Positions 23,813 through 31,946 of a stretch of 64,000 nucleotides of DNA are shown here, piece by piece (positions within the stretch are counted from its first letter, which is position 1; each line of letters starts with the position of its first letter). The stretch lies in contig CATZGB010000005.1 of assembly GCA_958418815.1 (NCBI GenBank), positions 1 to 64,000 on the forward strand. The letters are read 5' to 3'. The notes under the pieces are model-generated. The model was not told the DNA's origin and made no database searches. It saw only the letters and a list, made by a program, of their open reading frames with translations. The DNA is from an uncultured Bacteroidales bacterium. GTDB lineage: Bacteria; Bacteroidota; Bacteroidia; Bacteroidales; Muribaculaceae. Made by a program: the position numbers and the translations under genes.

Positions 23813-24919
23813 TCAGAGCGTCAGCTCGTGGCAGGGGAGATCCCATGCCTGGGCCACGGCGGGGAACACGACTTTCCCCTCCACGATGTTGACTCCAAGG
23901 GCGAGGGCCTTGTCTTCCTTGCAGGCCTGGCGCCATCCCTTGTCGGCCAGTCGGATGGCGTAGGGGAGGGTGGCGTTGGTCAGGGCCAGGGTGGAGGTGC
24001 GGGGCACCGCGCCGGGGATGTTGGCCACGGCGTAGTGTATGATGCCGTCGATGGTGTAGGTCGGGTTGGAGTGGGTGGTGGGGGTCGATGTCTCGAAGCA
24101 TCCGCCCTGGTCGATGGCGACATCCACCAGCAGTGTGCCGGGGCGCATCAGCGCGAGCATGTCGCGGGTGACGAGTTTGGGGGCCTTGGCGCCGGGGATG
24201 AGCACCGAGCCGATCACCAGGTCTGTGTCGGGCAGCTCGGCCTCGATGTTGTGGCGCGAGGAGTAGAGGGTCTTGACATTCTTGGGCATGACGTCGGCTA
24301 CGTAGCGCAGGGTGGGGAGCGAGATGTCGGTGATGGTGACGTCGGCGCCCATTCCGGCTGCCATGAGGGCTGCGTTGCGGCCCACGACACCTGCGCCGAG
24401 AATCAGCACTTTGGCGGGTTTCACTCCCGGGACGCCTCCGAGCAGCACACCCATGCCTCCCTGAGGCTTCTCAAGGAAGCGCGCGCCCTCTTGGATCGAC
24501 ATGCGGCCTGCCACCTCGCTCATCGGGATGAGCAGGGGGAGCTGGCGGTTGGGCAGCTCCACGGTCTCGTATGCGATGCAGACGGCTCCCGAGCGTATCA
24601 TGGCCTCGGTCAGCTCGCGGTCTGAGGCGAAATGGAAATATGTGAAGACCACCTGGTCGCGGCGGATGAGGGGATATTCGGGCTTGATGGGTTCTTTTAC
24701 CTTTATGATCATCTCGGCGATGGCGTAGACATCCTCGATTTTCGGGAGGATTTCGGCTCCGGCCTTGACATAAAGTTCGTCAGGAAATCCCGAGCCTTCT
24801 CCGGCTGTGTGCTGGACATATACCTTATGGCCGTGGCCTACGAGCTCGCGCACGCCTGAGGGGGTGACTGCCACTCGGTTCTCGTTGTTCTTGATTTCTT
24901 TAGGTACTCCGATGATCAT
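23813..24919 (-). CDS. ald: Alanine dehydrogenase
   Basis: The 368-residue product matches the usual Ald length. Its N-terminus (MIIGVPKEIKNNENRVA) is diagnostic, and the NAD-binding loop reads LILGAGVVGRNAAL. A catalytic-type His lies in YFHFASD. Ald reversibly converts alanine to pyruvate and ammonia with NAD. The start at 24919 was preferred over an in-frame upstream ATG because it gives the family N-terminus. A TATATTTG box at 24968-24975 drives it. It seems to be a single-gene unit. Confidence 0.9.
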   Translation of the reverse strand: MIIGVPKEIKNNENRVAVTPSGVRELVGHGHKVYVQHTAGEGSGFPDELYVKAGAEILPKIEDVYAIAEMIIKVKEPIKPEYPLIRRDQVVFTYFHFASDRELTEAMIRSGAVCIAYETVELPNRQLPLLIPMSEVAGRMSIQEGARFLEKPQGGMGVLLGGVPGVKPAKVLILGAGVVGRNAALMAAGMGADVTITDISLPTLRYVADVMPKNVKTLYSSRHNIEAELPDTDLVIGSVLIPGAKAPKLVTRDMLALMRPGTLLVDVAIDQGGCFETSTPTTHSNPTYTIDGIIHYAVANIPGAVPRTSTLALTNATLPYAIRLADKGWRQACKEDKALALGVNIVEGKVVFPAVAQAWDLPCHELTL

Positions 24920-24967
24920 GGTGGTTGAGATTTTTCGGTGAATATTGAGTGAAAGTTTTGTTTGTCG

Positions 24968-24975
24968 CAAATATA
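24968..24975 (-). promoter_or_regulatory. -7 promoter box TATATTTG, ald
   Basis: Reads TATATTTG on the minus strand, about 50 bp upstream of the chosen ald start. A TTTTG lies about 23 bp further upstream. Confidence 0.55.
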
Positions 24976-25066
24976 CCGATTTCCCATTGAAATAACGGCA
25001 AAAACGTGCTTAAAAATTTTTATGTTTTAAGACATAATTTTTAACCATCCGATTGTGGAATGTGGT

Positions 25067-25097
25067 TTTGCTGTTTTGCGATAAATCCTTAACTTTG
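25067..25097 (+). promoter_or_regulatory. VanZ-like gene promoter
   Basis: TTTG at 25067-25070 and TAACTTTG at 25090-25097 are 19 bp apart, matching both promoter elements. The ATG follows 28 bp after the -7 box. Confidence 0.7.
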
Positions 25098-25124
25098 CGG
25101 CTCATCTCTCTTAAAGAATCGCTT

Positions 25125-25556
25125 ATGCTCCAGAAATATCTCACGCGGATGTGTCCCGGCCTGTTCTCGTCGGTGGTGGTGATCGCCATCCTATGGCTCA
25201 CGCTCGCTCCCCATCCGCTGCCCGACTCCGAGGTGGGGCTGTTTGAACATGCCGACAAGGTTGCCCATGCCCTGATGTTCGGCGGCCTCGTGTTCGCGCT
25301 CGTCGTCGACCGCGAGCTTTTGCGTCAGCGCCGTTACGAGCAGACGGGGGAGATGCCCCGTTGTGGCTCATTCCTGCCGTTGCTGGCCATGGCGGCCTGC
25401 GCCACTCTTTTCGGTGGCGCGATAGAGCTGTTGCAGTCGTGGATGGGGCTTGGCCGCGGATGCGACATGCTTGACTTCCTCGCCGACGGCGCGGGGGCCA
25501 TGCTCTCGGCCTGTGTGTCGCCATGGGTGGCCGCCCTGCTCCTGCGCCGGCGTTGA
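25125..25556 (+). CDS. VanZ-like membrane protein
   Basis: This 143-residue protein has hydrophobic segments near residues 12-28, 42-58, 78-98 and 115-138. The pattern around HADKVAHALMFGGL and ELLQSWMGLGRGCDMLDFLADGAGA matches VanZ-like proteins, whose cellular role is mostly undefined. The ATG at 25125 follows the promoter at 25067-25097; a longer upstream frame would begin within it. It is convergent with the TlpA-like gene across a strong hairpin. Confidence 0.75.
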   Translation: MLQKYLTRMCPGLFSSVVVIAILWLTLAPHPLPDSEVGLFEHADKVAHALMFGGLVFALVVDRELLRQRRYEQTGEMPRCGSFLPLLAMAACATLFGGAIELLQSWMGLGRGCDMLDFLADGAGAMLSACVSPWVAALLLRRR

Positions 25557-25575
25557 CAGGCTGGCCATAGGGTAA

Positions 25576-25620
25576 AACGCGCAAGGGGTGTGTCGCAGAT
25601 GCGACACACCCCTTGCGCGT
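25576..25620. terminator. Bidirectional hairpin terminator
   Basis: A nearly perfect stem of about 20 bp (ACGCGCAAGGGGTGTGTCGC and its complement) with a very small loop separates two convergent genes. On the minus strand it is followed by TTTTACC; on the plus strand the T content is low. Confidence 0.75.
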
Positions 25621-25644
25621 TGGTGAAGTTGCCTGCGGCCGAGG

Positions 25645-26700
25645 TCAGTCGGCCTGGGGCTTCTCTTCGGCGGGATTGAGCGCGGCGCGCACCGACTCGG
25701 TCAGCTCCTCACCCTGGAGGTCACGCGAGATGATGGTGCCGTCGGGCCCGAAGAGGATGATGCAGGGGATGCCCGATATGCCGTAAAGGTCGGTGGGCAC
25801 CGACTGGGCGTTGATTATCTGTGGCCAGGGCAGCTCGTGGCGCTTGATGGCGGCCTCGGTGTTGGCGGGCTCGTCCCATACGGCAACTCCGAGGATGTCG
25901 AGGGGCTTGCCCTGGAACTCCTCGCGGATTTTCTTCAGCACCTTGGTCTCGCGGATGCACGGGCCGCACCAGCTCGCCCAGAAGTCGACCAGTGTGTAAC
26001 GTCCCTTGCCGACATAGTCAGATAGGCTCTGCGAGATGGAATCGTTGGTGATGGTGAAGTCGATGAACTTGTTGCCCGGCTGGGTCTTCTCCTTCTGCTG
26101 CAGGGCCTCGACAAGCTTGGCGGTGCGCTGGTAGCCCTTCATGGCCGGATATTGCTCAAGGGCCTTGTTGAGGCGCGGCAGGTCATATTCGTAGGCCTGG
26201 TTGATGAAGAACATGTAGCCGATCGGGTTGGTGGCGTTGGCCGCGATCACCGAGTCCATGTAGGAGTTGTATTCATTCTCAAGGATGGCCATGCGGTCGG
26301 CGTAGGTCGAGTCCTGGGGCAGCTTGGCGGCCTTGGCCTGTATGGCCTCGACCCCCTTCATGGCTTTCTCAAGCTCGCCGTTGAGAGAGCCGCCCTTGAC
26401 GGCCCCGCCCCTCTGGAGGGTGATGTCGCCCTGCTCGAGAATGAAGTTGCCGTAACGCTGGCCGTTGACCAGCACGCGGGCCAGCACCGGTTGCTCCACG
26501 GTGCCTTTGAAGACAGCCTGGCCGTTCTCGACCATAACTGAGTCGATTTTCTCGCCGTTGTCAAAGTTGACGATGAAAGCGGTCTCGCCGTTGGCGGCCT
26601 GGGGCATGGCGACATTGACGGTGTAGCCGTCGCCGGCGGCCGAGGCGGAGCATGCCGTCAGCAGCAGCGCTCCGGCGAATTGAAGATATTTGCGGTTCAT
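25645..26700 (-). CDS. TlpA/ResA-like thioredoxin lipoprotein (DUF4369-type N-terminus)
   Basis: This 351-residue protein has a lipoprotein signal (ALLLTAC, lipid Cys17). An N-terminal beta domain like DUF4369 precedes a helical linker. A C-terminal thioredoxin fold has WCGPC at residues 244-248 and the cis-Pro in GISGIPCI. Such proteins reduce disulfides in the periplasm and are common in Bacteroidota envelopes. The gene is divergent from the acyl-CoA synthetase gene. A GTACTTTG near 26830, with one mismatch to TAnnTTTG, could be its -7 box. Confidence 0.82.
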   Translation of the reverse strand: MNRKYLQFAGALLLTACSASAAGDGYTVNVAMPQAANGETAFIVNFDNGEKIDSVMVENGQAVFKGTVEQPVLARVLVNGQRYGNFILEQGDITLQRGGAVKGGSLNGELEKAMKGVEAIQAKAAKLPQDSTYADRMAILENEYNSYMDSVIAANATNPIGYMFFINQAYEYDLPRLNKALEQYPAMKGYQRTAKLVEALQQKEKTQPGNKFIDFTITNDSISQSLSDYVGKGRYTLVDFWASWCGPCIRETKVLKKIREEFQGKPLDILGVAVWDEPANTEAAIKRHELPWPQIINAQSVPTDLYGISGIPCIILFGPDGTIISRDLQGEELTESVRAALNPAEEKPQAD

Positions 26701-26891
26701 CTTGCGGTATTTAGTGAGTTTTATTAATTTTGCAGGAATTTTGCTTTCAGGACTGTCTGGGAGTTGGTTTCTTTAGCGGAAACCGGCGGTAGACCGAAAG
26801 TGTCTGAAAAATCCACGCGCTTTGTCGCCGACAAAGTACGGAAAAAATTTGTTATGTATCCATATGCATAACGATAAAACTTGTGAAAAAG

Positions 26892-28541
26892 ATGAATGAC
26901 CGCCTCATAAGAGCCATCTCCGAAAGCCTCGCCGCCAACTGGAGCCGCGACGCGTTGACCGATTTCCACGGAAACACCTTGACATATGGCGAAGTCGCCG
27001 CGCGTGTCGCCCGCTTCCACATATTATATAAGGCCATCGGCCTGAAGCCGGGCGACCGGGTCGCCCTCTGCGCCCGCAACTCCGCCGAGTGGGCCGTGAC
27101 GTTTCTGGGCGCGCTGACCTACGGGGCGGTTGTGGTGCCGCTGCTCCATGAGTTCCAGCCCGGCAATATCGTCCATCTGGTGACCCATGCCGAGGCCCGT
27201 CTGCTGTTCACAGAGCGGTCAATCGCCGACAACCTCGACATGGACCGTATGCCCGGTGTGGACGGGGTGCTGCTGCTCGGCGACCTCGAGGTGGTGTCAG
27301 ACCGAGGCGGCAAAATCAAGTCGGCGGTCGATGCGCTCGACTCCATGTTCACCCGGCTCTATCCCGAGGGATACAAGGCGGAGGATATCCGTTACCATGA
27401 ACCCGCCTCTGATGAGCTGGCCCTGATCAACTACACGTCAGGCTCCACCGGCAACTCCAAGGGGGTGATGATCACTTACGGCAACCTCTGGGGCAACATC
27501 GGATTCGCCCTCGGCCATATTGAGTTCCTCCATCCCGGCGACGGCATGCTGAGCATGCTCCCGCTGGCCCATATGTACGGGCTTGTCTTCGAGTTCCTGT
27601 TTCCCCTCTGCAAAGGATGCCACATCACTTTCCTGGGACGCGTCCCCTCGCCGAAAGTGCTTCTCGAGGCTTTCGCCCAGGTCAGGCCGCAGCTTGTCAT
27701 CACGGTGCCGCTCGTCATTGAGAAGATAGTCAGGGGAAAAGTGTTCCCGCTGCTCAAAAAGCCGGTGGTGAGGCTGCTCACATCCATTCCCGGAATAAGG
27801 CAACTTGTCTATACCAAAATCCGCAGGCAGCTCGTCGGCGCGCTCGGCGGCAACCTCAGGCAGCTCATCCTCGGCGGCGCGCCGCTGACGGCCGATGTCG
27901 AGGAGTTCCTCCGCAAAATCAGGTTCCCGTTCACGATAGGCTATGGCATGACCGAGTGTGCCCCGCTTGTGACCTACGAGTGGTGGGCCACCCAGCGGCC
28001 CCATTCCTGCGGGCGTGTGGTCGACGGCATGGAGGTGCGAATCGACTCCCCCGACCCGCGGGAGGTGCCGGGTGTGCTTTACCTCAAAGGCCCCAACGTG
28101 ATGAAAGGCTATTTCAAGAACGAGCAGGCCACCCGCGAGGCGCTTTCTGACGACGGCTGGCTCAACACCGGCGACATCTGCACGATGGATGCCGACGGCT
28201 ACCTCTACATCCGTGGTCGCGAGAAGAACATGATACTCGGCCCGTCGGGCCAGAACATATACCCCGAGGAGGTGGAGATTGTGCTCAACGACCTCCCGCT
28301 GGTGGGGGAGAGCGTCGTGGTCGACCGCAAGGGACGGCTCGTGGCCCTGGTGCATCCCGACTATGAGACGGCCCGCAAGCAGGGGCTGTCGGAGGCCCAG
28401 GCCAACGACAAAGTGGCGGCGCTGCTGCCGACGCTCAACAAGGCCCTCCCTGCCTATGCCCGCGTCTCGGAAATCGAAATCCATCCCGACGAGTTCGAGA
28501 AGACCCCCAAGCACTCGATACGCCGCTTCATATACAAGTGA
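26892..28541 (+). CDS. Long-chain acyl-CoA synthetase (AMP-binding, FadD-like)
   Basis: This ANL-superfamily enzyme of about 550 residues has the P-loop YTSGSTGNSKGVMI, the A5 motif GYGMTECAPL, the A7/A8 region WLNTGDICTMDADGYLYI followed by GREKNMI, and a C-terminal Lys in TPKHSIRRF. It activates fatty acids to acyl-CoA through an acyl-adenylate. A GTG at 26883 (GTG AAA AAG ATG) is an alternative start three codons earlier. It stands alone, upstream of gltX. Long-chain specificity is inferred from the family. Confidence 0.85.
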   Translation: MNDRLIRAISESLAANWSRDALTDFHGNTLTYGEVAARVARFHILYKAIGLKPGDRVALCARNSAEWAVTFLGALTYGAVVVPLLHEFQPGNIVHLVTHAEARLLFTERSIADNLDMDRMPGVDGVLLLGDLEVVSDRGGKIKSAVDALDSMFTRLYPEGYKAEDIRYHEPASDELALINYTSGSTGNSKGVMITYGNLWGNIGFALGHIEFLHPGDGMLSMLPLAHMYGLVFEFLFPLCKGCHITFLGRVPSPKVLLEAFAQVRPQLVITVPLVIEKIVRGKVFPLLKKPVVRLLTSIPGIRQLVYTKIRRQLVGALGGNLRQLILGGAPLTADVEEFLRKIRFPFTIGYGMTECAPLVTYEWWATQRPHSCGRVVDGMEVRIDSPDPREVPGVLYLKGPNVMKGYFKNEQATREALSDDGWLNTGDICTMDADGYLYIRGREKNMILGPSGQNIYPEEVEIVLNDLPLVGESVVVDRKGRLVALVHPDYETARKQGLSEAQANDKVAALLPTLNKALPAYARVSEIEIHPDEFEKTPKHSIRRFIYK

Positions 28542-28632
28542 CGGCCCCGGCGGTGATGTCGCTGAGAATTCGACATAACCGCCGATTCCGTCGAAATATC
28601 GGGCGGATTTATGTTTTTTAAGAAAAAATCGC

Positions 28633-28640
28633 TAATTTTG
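28633..28640 (+). promoter_or_regulatory. -7 promoter box TAATTTTG, gltX
   Basis: TAATTTTG lies 53 bp upstream of the gltX ATG. The -33 region is T-rich with no exact TTTG. Confidence 0.55.
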
Positions 28641-28693
28641 CAGCCAAATTCCGGAGGTGCCCCAGCGGGCCTTCCGTCAAGAGATAAACCGGA

Positions 28694-30232
28694 ATGACAC
28701 AAAGAAAAGTCAGGGTGCGTTTCGCCCCTTCCCCCACGGGGCCGCTCCACATCGGAGGTGTGCGTACCGCCTTGTATAACTACATTTTCGCCCGCCAGAA
28801 CGGCGGCGACATGATTCTCAGAATCGAAGACACCGACTCCCAGCGTTTTGTCCCGGGAGCGGAAGACTATATCAACGAGTCGCTCAAATGGCTCGGAATC
28901 GGGATTGACGAAGGGGTGCGCGAGGGTGGCGCATACGGCCCTTACAAGCAGAGCGAGCGCCGCGACATCTACCGCCGCCACGTCAAGGACCTGCTTGACG
29001 CGGGGAAAGCCTACATCGCATTCGACACTCCACAGGAACTTGAGAAGGCCCGCGCCGAGAAACCTAACTTCCAGTATGACGCGTCAACCCGCATGTCGAT
29101 GCGCAACTCCCTGTCGATGTCCCGCGAGGAGGTCGACCGCCTCATCGCCGAGGGCACACCCTATGTGGTCCGTTTCCTCATCGAGCCGGGCCGCGACGTG
29201 AAGGTCGACGACCTCATCCGCGGAGAGGTCACCATCAGCTCCAGCATCCTTGACGATAAGGTGCTGTACAAGAGCGCCGACGACCTCCCCACCTACCATC
29301 TGGCCAACATCGTCGACGACCACCTGATGGAGGTCAGCCATGTCATCCGCGGCGAGGAATGGCTCCCCTCGGCCCCCCTGCATGTCCTCCTTTACGAGGC
29401 GTTCGGCTGGACCGACACGATGCCCCGGTTTGTCCACCTCCCCCTGCTGCTCAAGCCTGACGGCAAAGGCAAGCTCTCCAAGCGCGACGGCGACCGCCTC
29501 GGCTTCCCTGTCTTCCCCCTGGAATGGCATGACCCCAAGAGCGGCGAGACCTCGTCAGGCTTCCGCGAAAAGGGCTACCTGCCCGAGGCGCTTGTCAACT
29601 TCCTGGCCCTCCTGGGCTGGAATCCCGGCGACGACACCGAGGTGATGTCGATGCAGGAGCTGATTGACAAGTTCTCATTCTCCCACTGCTCGAAATCAGG
29701 CGCCCGGTTTGCCTTCGAGAAGGGAAAATGGTTCAACCACGAATACCTCATGAACACCCCCGGCAGCGAGCTTGCCCTCATGTTCCGCCCGATTATGGAG
29801 GCCAACGGGGTGAATCCCGACGACTTCTCGGCTGACTACACCGCCCGGGCCATCGACATGGTCAAAGGGCGCGCCGACTTGCTCCCCGACCTCTGGGAGC
29901 AGGGTGGATTCTTCTTCAAAGCCCCCGAGGAATATGCCGAGAAGGATATACGCAAACGCTGGAAGGAGGGTACCCCCGAGATAATGGAGCAGCTCATCGG
30001 AGTGCTTGAAGGTCTCGATGACTTCTCATCGGCCGCGGCCGAACCGGTGGTGCTGAAATGGATCACCGACAACGGCTACCATATGGGCAACGTCATGAAC
30101 GCCTTCCGCCTGGCCGTGGTAGGGCAGTGCAAAGGCCCCCATATGTTTGACATCACCGAGCTTATGGGCCGCCCCGAGACCATCAGCCGCATCCGCAAGG
30201 CCATCGCATCCATCGAGGTGCCCCAGGCCTGA
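28694..30232 (+). CDS. gltX: Glutamyl-tRNA synthetase
   Basis: This 512-residue class I synthetase has the HIGH signature in SPTGPLHIGG and a KMSKS-type loop KLSKRDGDRLGFP. Early on, ILRIEDTDSQR is the GlxRS pattern. It charges tRNA-Glu with glutamate; in Bacteroidota, which usually have GlnRS, it is expected to be discriminating. A promoter box lies at 28633-28640. waaA follows 59 bp later, so the two may be co-transcribed. Confidence 0.94.
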   Translation: MTQRKVRVRFAPSPTGPLHIGGVRTALYNYIFARQNGGDMILRIEDTDSQRFVPGAEDYINESLKWLGIGIDEGVREGGAYGPYKQSERRDIYRRHVKDLLDAGKAYIAFDTPQELEKARAEKPNFQYDASTRMSMRNSLSMSREEVDRLIAEGTPYVVRFLIEPGRDVKVDDLIRGEVTISSSILDDKVLYKSADDLPTYHLANIVDDHLMEVSHVIRGEEWLPSAPLHVLLYEAFGWTDTMPRFVHLPLLLKPDGKGKLSKRDGDRLGFPVFPLEWHDPKSGETSSGFREKGYLPEALVNFLALLGWNPGDDTEVMSMQELIDKFSFSHCSKSGARFAFEKGKWFNHEYLMNTPGSELALMFRPIMEANGVNPDDFSADYTARAIDMVKGRADLLPDLWEQGGFFFKAPEEYAEKDIRKRWKEGTPEIMEQLIGVLEGLDDFSSAAAEPVVLKWITDNGYHMGNVMNAFRLAVVGQCKGPHMFDITELMGRPETISRIRKAIASIEVPQA

Positions 30233-30291
30233 CGCCCAGCCGCCTGACCTTTTAATTGAAGAGATAGACCTACACCAATCCGCCGAAAAGA

Positions 30292-31572
30292 GTGAACCTG
30301 CTCTACAACACTGCCATCTCGCTTTACGGAGCCGCCGCCCAGGTGGTTTCGCTCCGCAGCCGCAAAGTGAGAAAAATGCTCCGGGGCCAGCACCGCACTG
30401 CCGACCTGCTGCGCCGCAAGCTCGGCGACAAGCCCGGAGCTGTCTGGTTCCACGCCTCGTCGCTCGGCGAGTTCGAGCAGGGGCGCCCGATGATTGAGCG
30501 GCTCAAGCGCGAGCATCCCGAAGTGCCGGTGCTGCTCAGCTTTTTCTCCCCCTCGGGCTACGAGGTGAGGAAAAACTACCATTTTGCCGACGCCGTGGTC
30601 TATCTGCCGTTTGACACCCCCCACCGTGTCAGGAAATTCCTCGACATCGCCCGTCCCTCGATGGCGATATTCATCAAATATGAGTTCTGGGGCAACTATC
30701 TCGAGGAGCTTCACCGCCGGGGCATACCTACCTACCTCATCTCCTCGATATTCCGCCCCGGCCAGCGCTTTTTCCGCAACATCGGCGGCATGTTCCGCCG
30801 GATGCTCCATTGCTTCGACCGCCTTTACGTCCAGGACGAGCGTTCGCGCCGCCTGCTCAGGGTGATAGGGGTGGAGAACGTGACGGTTGCCGGCGACACC
30901 CGTTTCGACCGCGTCACCGATGTGATGCGCTCATCGGTCGACATCCCCGGCTTTCCCGGCTTCGCCCCCGACGCCAAGACCCGCTTCATCGCCGGCAGCT
31001 CATGGGAGGCCGACGAGGACATATACGTTCCCTGGCTCAACGCCCATCCCGAGGTGGCATTCATCATCGCCCCCCACGAGTTCAACGAGACTCGCCTGGA
31101 GGCATTGCGCAACCGATTCACCGGCGGCAAGGTGATGCTGCTCTCGGAGTGGATAGGGTTCATCAAGAAATCGCGCAAGGAGAACGGCCAGCTGCCCCAG
31201 TGGCTTCCCGAGGTCAGGGGGATAATAGTCGACTCATTCGGCAAGCTCTCCACCCTCTACCGATTCGCCGATCTGGCCTACATCGGCGGAGGTTTTGGCG
31301 CGGGCATCCACAACCTCAACGAGGCGGCCGTATATGGCATGCCGGTCATCTTCGGGCACAACCATACGAAATTCAAGGAGGCCGGCGACCTGATTTCATG
31401 CGGGGGCGGTTTCTCGGTGGCCGGCCAGGCGGAGTTTGAGACAGCAGTGGAGTCGCTCCTTTCCTCAAAGGAGTCGCTATCCACAGCCGGAGCCGCCGCC
31501 GGAAAGTACATCCGCGATAACCTCGGGGCCACTGACCGCATTTACAATGAGATTTTCGCCCATCTGAGCTGA
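30292..31572 (+). CDS. waaA: 3-deoxy-D-manno-octulosonic acid (Kdo) transferase
   Basis: The 426-residue GT30-family protein starts NLLYNTAISLYGAA, a WaaA-type N-terminal hydrophobic helix. It continues with VWFHASSLGEFEQGRPMIE and, in the C-terminal half, IIAPHEFNETRL and AYIGGGFGAGIHNLNEAAVYG. It adds Kdo to lipid A precursor at the inner membrane. The start is GTG at 30292, which gives the correct family N-terminus; the first ATG would lose it. It follows gltX by 59 bp. Confidence 0.9.
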   Translation: MNLLYNTAISLYGAAAQVVSLRSRKVRKMLRGQHRTADLLRRKLGDKPGAVWFHASSLGEFEQGRPMIERLKREHPEVPVLLSFFSPSGYEVRKNYHFADAVVYLPFDTPHRVRKFLDIARPSMAIFIKYEFWGNYLEELHRRGIPTYLISSIFRPGQRFFRNIGGMFRRMLHCFDRLYVQDERSRRLLRVIGVENVTVAGDTRFDRVTDVMRSSVDIPGFPGFAPDAKTRFIAGSSWEADEDIYVPWLNAHPEVAFIIAPHEFNETRLEALRNRFTGGKVMLLSEWIGFIKKSRKENGQLPQWLPEVRGIIVDSFGKLSTLYRFADLAYIGGGFGAGIHNLNEAAVYGMPVIFGHNHTKFKEAGDLISCGGGFSVAGQAEFETAVESLLSSKESLSTAGAAAGKYIRDNLGATDRIYNEIFAHLS

Positions 31573-31725
31573 GGCATCCCCCCCTTTCTGGCATTTTGTC
31601 GCATTACTGCCTCAATGGTTGGCAATATGGCCTTGTTTTCTTTTCCGGCCTTTTCCGCTGTCAGTCAACGATTGAAAAGCACACAGAACGACACACATAG
31701 ATTTTGTTAACGTATTTTAACAATT

Positions 31726-31735
31726 GGGGGGGGGG
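31726..31735. repeat. Poly-G tract (10 G) at a promoter
   Basis: Ten consecutive G lie where the -33 element should be, ending 19 bp before the TACCTTTG box at 31755. Flanks (CAATTG(n)TAAAATGCG) resemble those of the tract at 15116-15124. Length change by slippage would alter promoter spacing. Confidence 0.85.
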
Positions 31736-31754
31736 TAAAATGCGAAAAAATATT

Positions 31755-31762
31755 TACCTTTG
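31755..31762 (+). promoter_or_regulatory. -7 promoter box TACCTTTG, secreted-protein operon
   Basis: TACCTTTG lies 184 bp upstream of the first ATG of the four-gene operon. The position expected for the -33 element is occupied by the poly-G tract. Confidence 0.6.
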
Positions 31763-31946
31763 AGGCGATAAACCAGGAAATCCTGTACAGGCAGCCATCA
31801 TTTCTGACAATTACCTGTTGTTTTGATTGAAAAAACGTTGCTTCGCGTGTCGCTTTGGATTACTGAGGTTTGATATCTTCTCTCGACTAAAATCATTCAG
31901 CATTCTTTTTACACTAATTCTATTATCACTCTACCAACATTTCTGT

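Larger units (their letters stand above)
31573..31946. other. Intergenic region with poly-G promoter and long leader
   Basis: Beyond the poly-G tract and promoter box this 374-bp stretch holds an AT-rich leader of about 180 nt before the ATG at 31947. A TTG at 31827 opens an in-frame extension of 40 codons, which I do not favour because MRKLLLAMLLAG at 31947 is a clean signal peptide start. Confidence 0.6.

Noticed and set aside
31827..31946. 40-codon N-terminal extension of the first gene of the secreted operon
   Set aside because: It would start with TTG and place a hydrophobic stretch before an already complete signal peptide at 31947.
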